Part shown: in pieces, positions 62,905-64,000 of the stretch
Layout: the number at the start of each line of letters is the position of its first letter
How positions within the stretch are numbered: position 1 is the first letter of the stretch
Translations under genes and position numbers: made by a program
Notes under the pieces: model-generated
Told to the model about the DNA's origin: nothing
What the model saw: only the letters and a program-made list of their open reading frames with translations
Database searches by the model: none
Origin: Myxococcus stipitatus
GTDB taxonomy: Bacteria > Myxococcota > Myxococcia > Myxococcales > Myxococcaceae
Assembly: GCF_037414475.1 (NCBI RefSeq)
Contig: NZ_CP147913.1
Span: 8,063,501-8,127,500, forward strand
DNA: 64,000 bases
Direction: 5' to 3'

Positions 62905-63783
62905 ATGTTGAGGAGCATGACCGGGTTTGGCGCGGGCCGTGCGCGCGTGGGAGACGAAGAGGTCTCCGTCGAGCTGCGCTCGTTGAATCACAAGTTCTGC
63001 GAGGTGAAGGCTCGCCTCCCTCGAGAGCTTTCGTCCATGGAGCCGAGCGTCACGAAGCAGGTGAAGGACCGCCTGGCGCGTGGCTCGGTGGAGCTGCTGG
63101 TGAAGCGGCAGTCGTCCACGGCTTCGGGGACGGTGCCCACCGTGGACCTGAACCTGGCGCGAGAGTACCTGCGCACGTTCCGGGACCTGGCCCAGGAGCT
63201 GGGGCTCCCAGGGGACGTGTCGTGGTCCCAGGTGGCCAACCAGCAGGGCGTGGTTCGCCTGGAGGAGAAGGGCGTGGACCTGGAGTCCGCGTCCCCCGCG
63301 GTGACGGCGGCATTGGATCAGGCGCTCTCGGCGCTGGAGAAGATGCGGCTCATCGAGGGCGAGGCCATCTACGCGGACCTGGATGCGCGCCTGAAGCTCA
63401 TCGAGACGTGGAGCGGCGAGGTGGCCCAACTGGCGCCCCGCGCGGTGCAGGACTACCAGCAGCGCCTCACGGACCGCGTCGCGGAGCTGGCCCGAGGTGT
63501 CGCGGTGGACCCTCAGCGGCTGGCGCAAGAGGTCGCGCTGTTCGCGGAGCGCACGGACATCGCGGAGGAAGTCACGCGCCTGGCCAGCCACCTCGAGCAG
63601 TTTCGCGCCTTGATGGCGAGCACGGAGCCCACCGGGCGCCGCATGGATTTCCTTGTGCAGGAGATGCACCGCGAGGTGAACACGACCGGCTCCAAGAGCC
63701 AGCACGCGGAGATCTCCGCGCGCGTGGTCTCGATGAAGGCCGAGGTCGAGCGCATCCGCGAACAGGTGCAGAACGTCGAATGA
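62905..63783 (+). CDS. yicC: YicC-family endoribonuclease
   Basis: A 292-residue protein beginning MLRSMTGFGAGRARV, the family's diagnostic start, with SVELRSLNHKFCEVKARLPRE and the C-terminal acidic motif MDFLVQEMHREVNTTGSKS. YicC proteins are now regarded as a family of endoribonucleases. I chose ATG 62905 over an upstream frame start because of the conserved first residues. The stop overlaps the gmk ATG, the standard yicC-gmk arrangement. Confidence 0.93.
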   Translation: MLRSMTGFGAGRARVGDEEVSVELRSLNHKFCEVKARLPRELSSMEPSVTKQVKDRLARGSVELLVKRQSSTASGTVPTVDLNLAREYLRTFRDLAQELGLPGDVSWSQVANQQGVVRLEEKGVDLESASPAVTAALDQALSALEKMRLIEGEAIYADLDARLKLIETWSGEVAQLAPRAVQDYQQRLTDRVAELARGVAVDPQRLAQEVALFAERTDIAEEVTRLASHLEQFRALMASTEPTGRRMDFLVQEMHREVNTTGSKSQHAEISARVVSMKAEVERIREQVQNVE

Positions 63784-64000
63784 GCGAACCCACCATCCTT
63801 CAACCAGGCCTGTTGCTCGTGCTCTCCGCGCCCTCCGGCGCCGGGAAGACCACCCTTGCCCGTCGGCTGCTCAAGGAGACGCCTCAGGCGCACTTCTCGA
63901 TCAGCGTCACGACGCGTCGTCCTCGAGGCAAGGAGCAGGAGGGTGTGGACTACCACTTCGTGGACGTGGCCACCTTCCAGTCGAAAATCGAACGGGGTGA
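63780..64000 (+). CDS. gmk: Guanylate kinase (3' truncated by window end)
   Basis: The first 73 codons of guanylate kinase, running off the right edge. The P-loop is in LLVLSAPSGAGKTTLARRLL, and the GMP-binding segment ISVTTRRPRGKEQEGVDYHF is complete. ATG 63780 overlaps the yicC stop as ATGA. It phosphorylates GMP to GDP. The lid and C-terminal part are outside the window. Confidence 0.95.
   Translation, partial: MSEPTILQPGLLLVLSAPSGAGKTTLARRLLKETPQAHFSISVTTRRPRGKEQEGVDYHFVDVATFQSKIERG

Overview
The window is very GC-rich, densely coding, single-chromosome-type bacterial DNA. Codon third positions are nearly always G or C, GTG and TTG starts are common, and many neighbouring genes overlap by four bases (ATGA or GTGA). 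The gene content points to a myxobacterium, most likely Myxococcaceae (Myxococcus, Corallococcus or Pyxidicoccus type). Signs are a complete accessory chemosensory cluster, DUF4388 proteins, a full Gram-negative lipid A and outer-membrane assembly set, and an ECF sigma / anti-sigma pair. That assignment is an inference from content and was not made by database comparison. No rRNA, tRNA, CRISPR array, insertion sequence or prophage was seen.

Layout. 1-8542: a Che cluster on the + strand (receiver, CheA, CheW, CheW, a small unknown ORF, a HEAT-repeat protein, CheR, CheB, CheY), tightly overlapped and with no methyl-accepting receptor inside the window. 8556-12030: an ABC exporter pair and a beta-hydroxyacid dehydrogenase. 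12136-16582 (- strand): a SusC/SusD-like outer-membrane uptake pair, unexpected in this group. 16939-23123: a small membrane protein, leuS, a zinc-ribbon membrane protein, an LptE-like lipoprotein, rpsT and a MazG-glyoxalase-fold fusion. 23267-32697: a TPR membrane protein, a DUF4388 protein, phoH, a 7TM-HD phosphohydrolase, a cupin-YbeY fusion and a DUF4105 protein. 32768-36670: prfB with its programmed +1 frameshift, an ECF sigma / zinc-finger anti-sigma pair and lysS.

36683-46115 is a long envelope-biogenesis operon: lolC-like, lolD, bamA, skp, lpxD, fabZ, lpxA, lpxI. An OmpA-like protein and a lipoprotein follow. On the opposite strand lie lpxB, a polyprenol-phosphate-sugar-synthase-like glycosyltransferase and marC (47851-50384). 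50430-62821 continues with a degenerate receiver / DUF4388 / J-domain / TPR protein, an MsbA-like ABC exporter, a PHP-fold hydrolase, waaA, two GT4 glycosyltransferases, lpxK, the two halves of heptose activation (rfaE1, rfaE2), a Trm112-like protein and a GT9 heptosyltransferase. The window ends in yicC-gmk.

Together the second half encodes most of lipid A-Kdo-heptose synthesis (LpxA, LpxD, LpxI, LpxB, LpxK, WaaA, RfaE1/2, GT9), a candidate flippase, lipoprotein sorting and beta-barrel assembly. The most unusual local structure is a degenerate 132-bp tandem repeat (54022-54345). It duplicates the 3' end of the MsbA-like gene and supplies the ribosome-binding site and start of the next gene. 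Other points of note are domain fusions (cupin-YbeY, MazG-VOC, an N-terminally extended LolC-like permease), a phosphorylation-dead receiver linked to a J-domain, and WaaA with Asp in place of its usual catalytic Glu.
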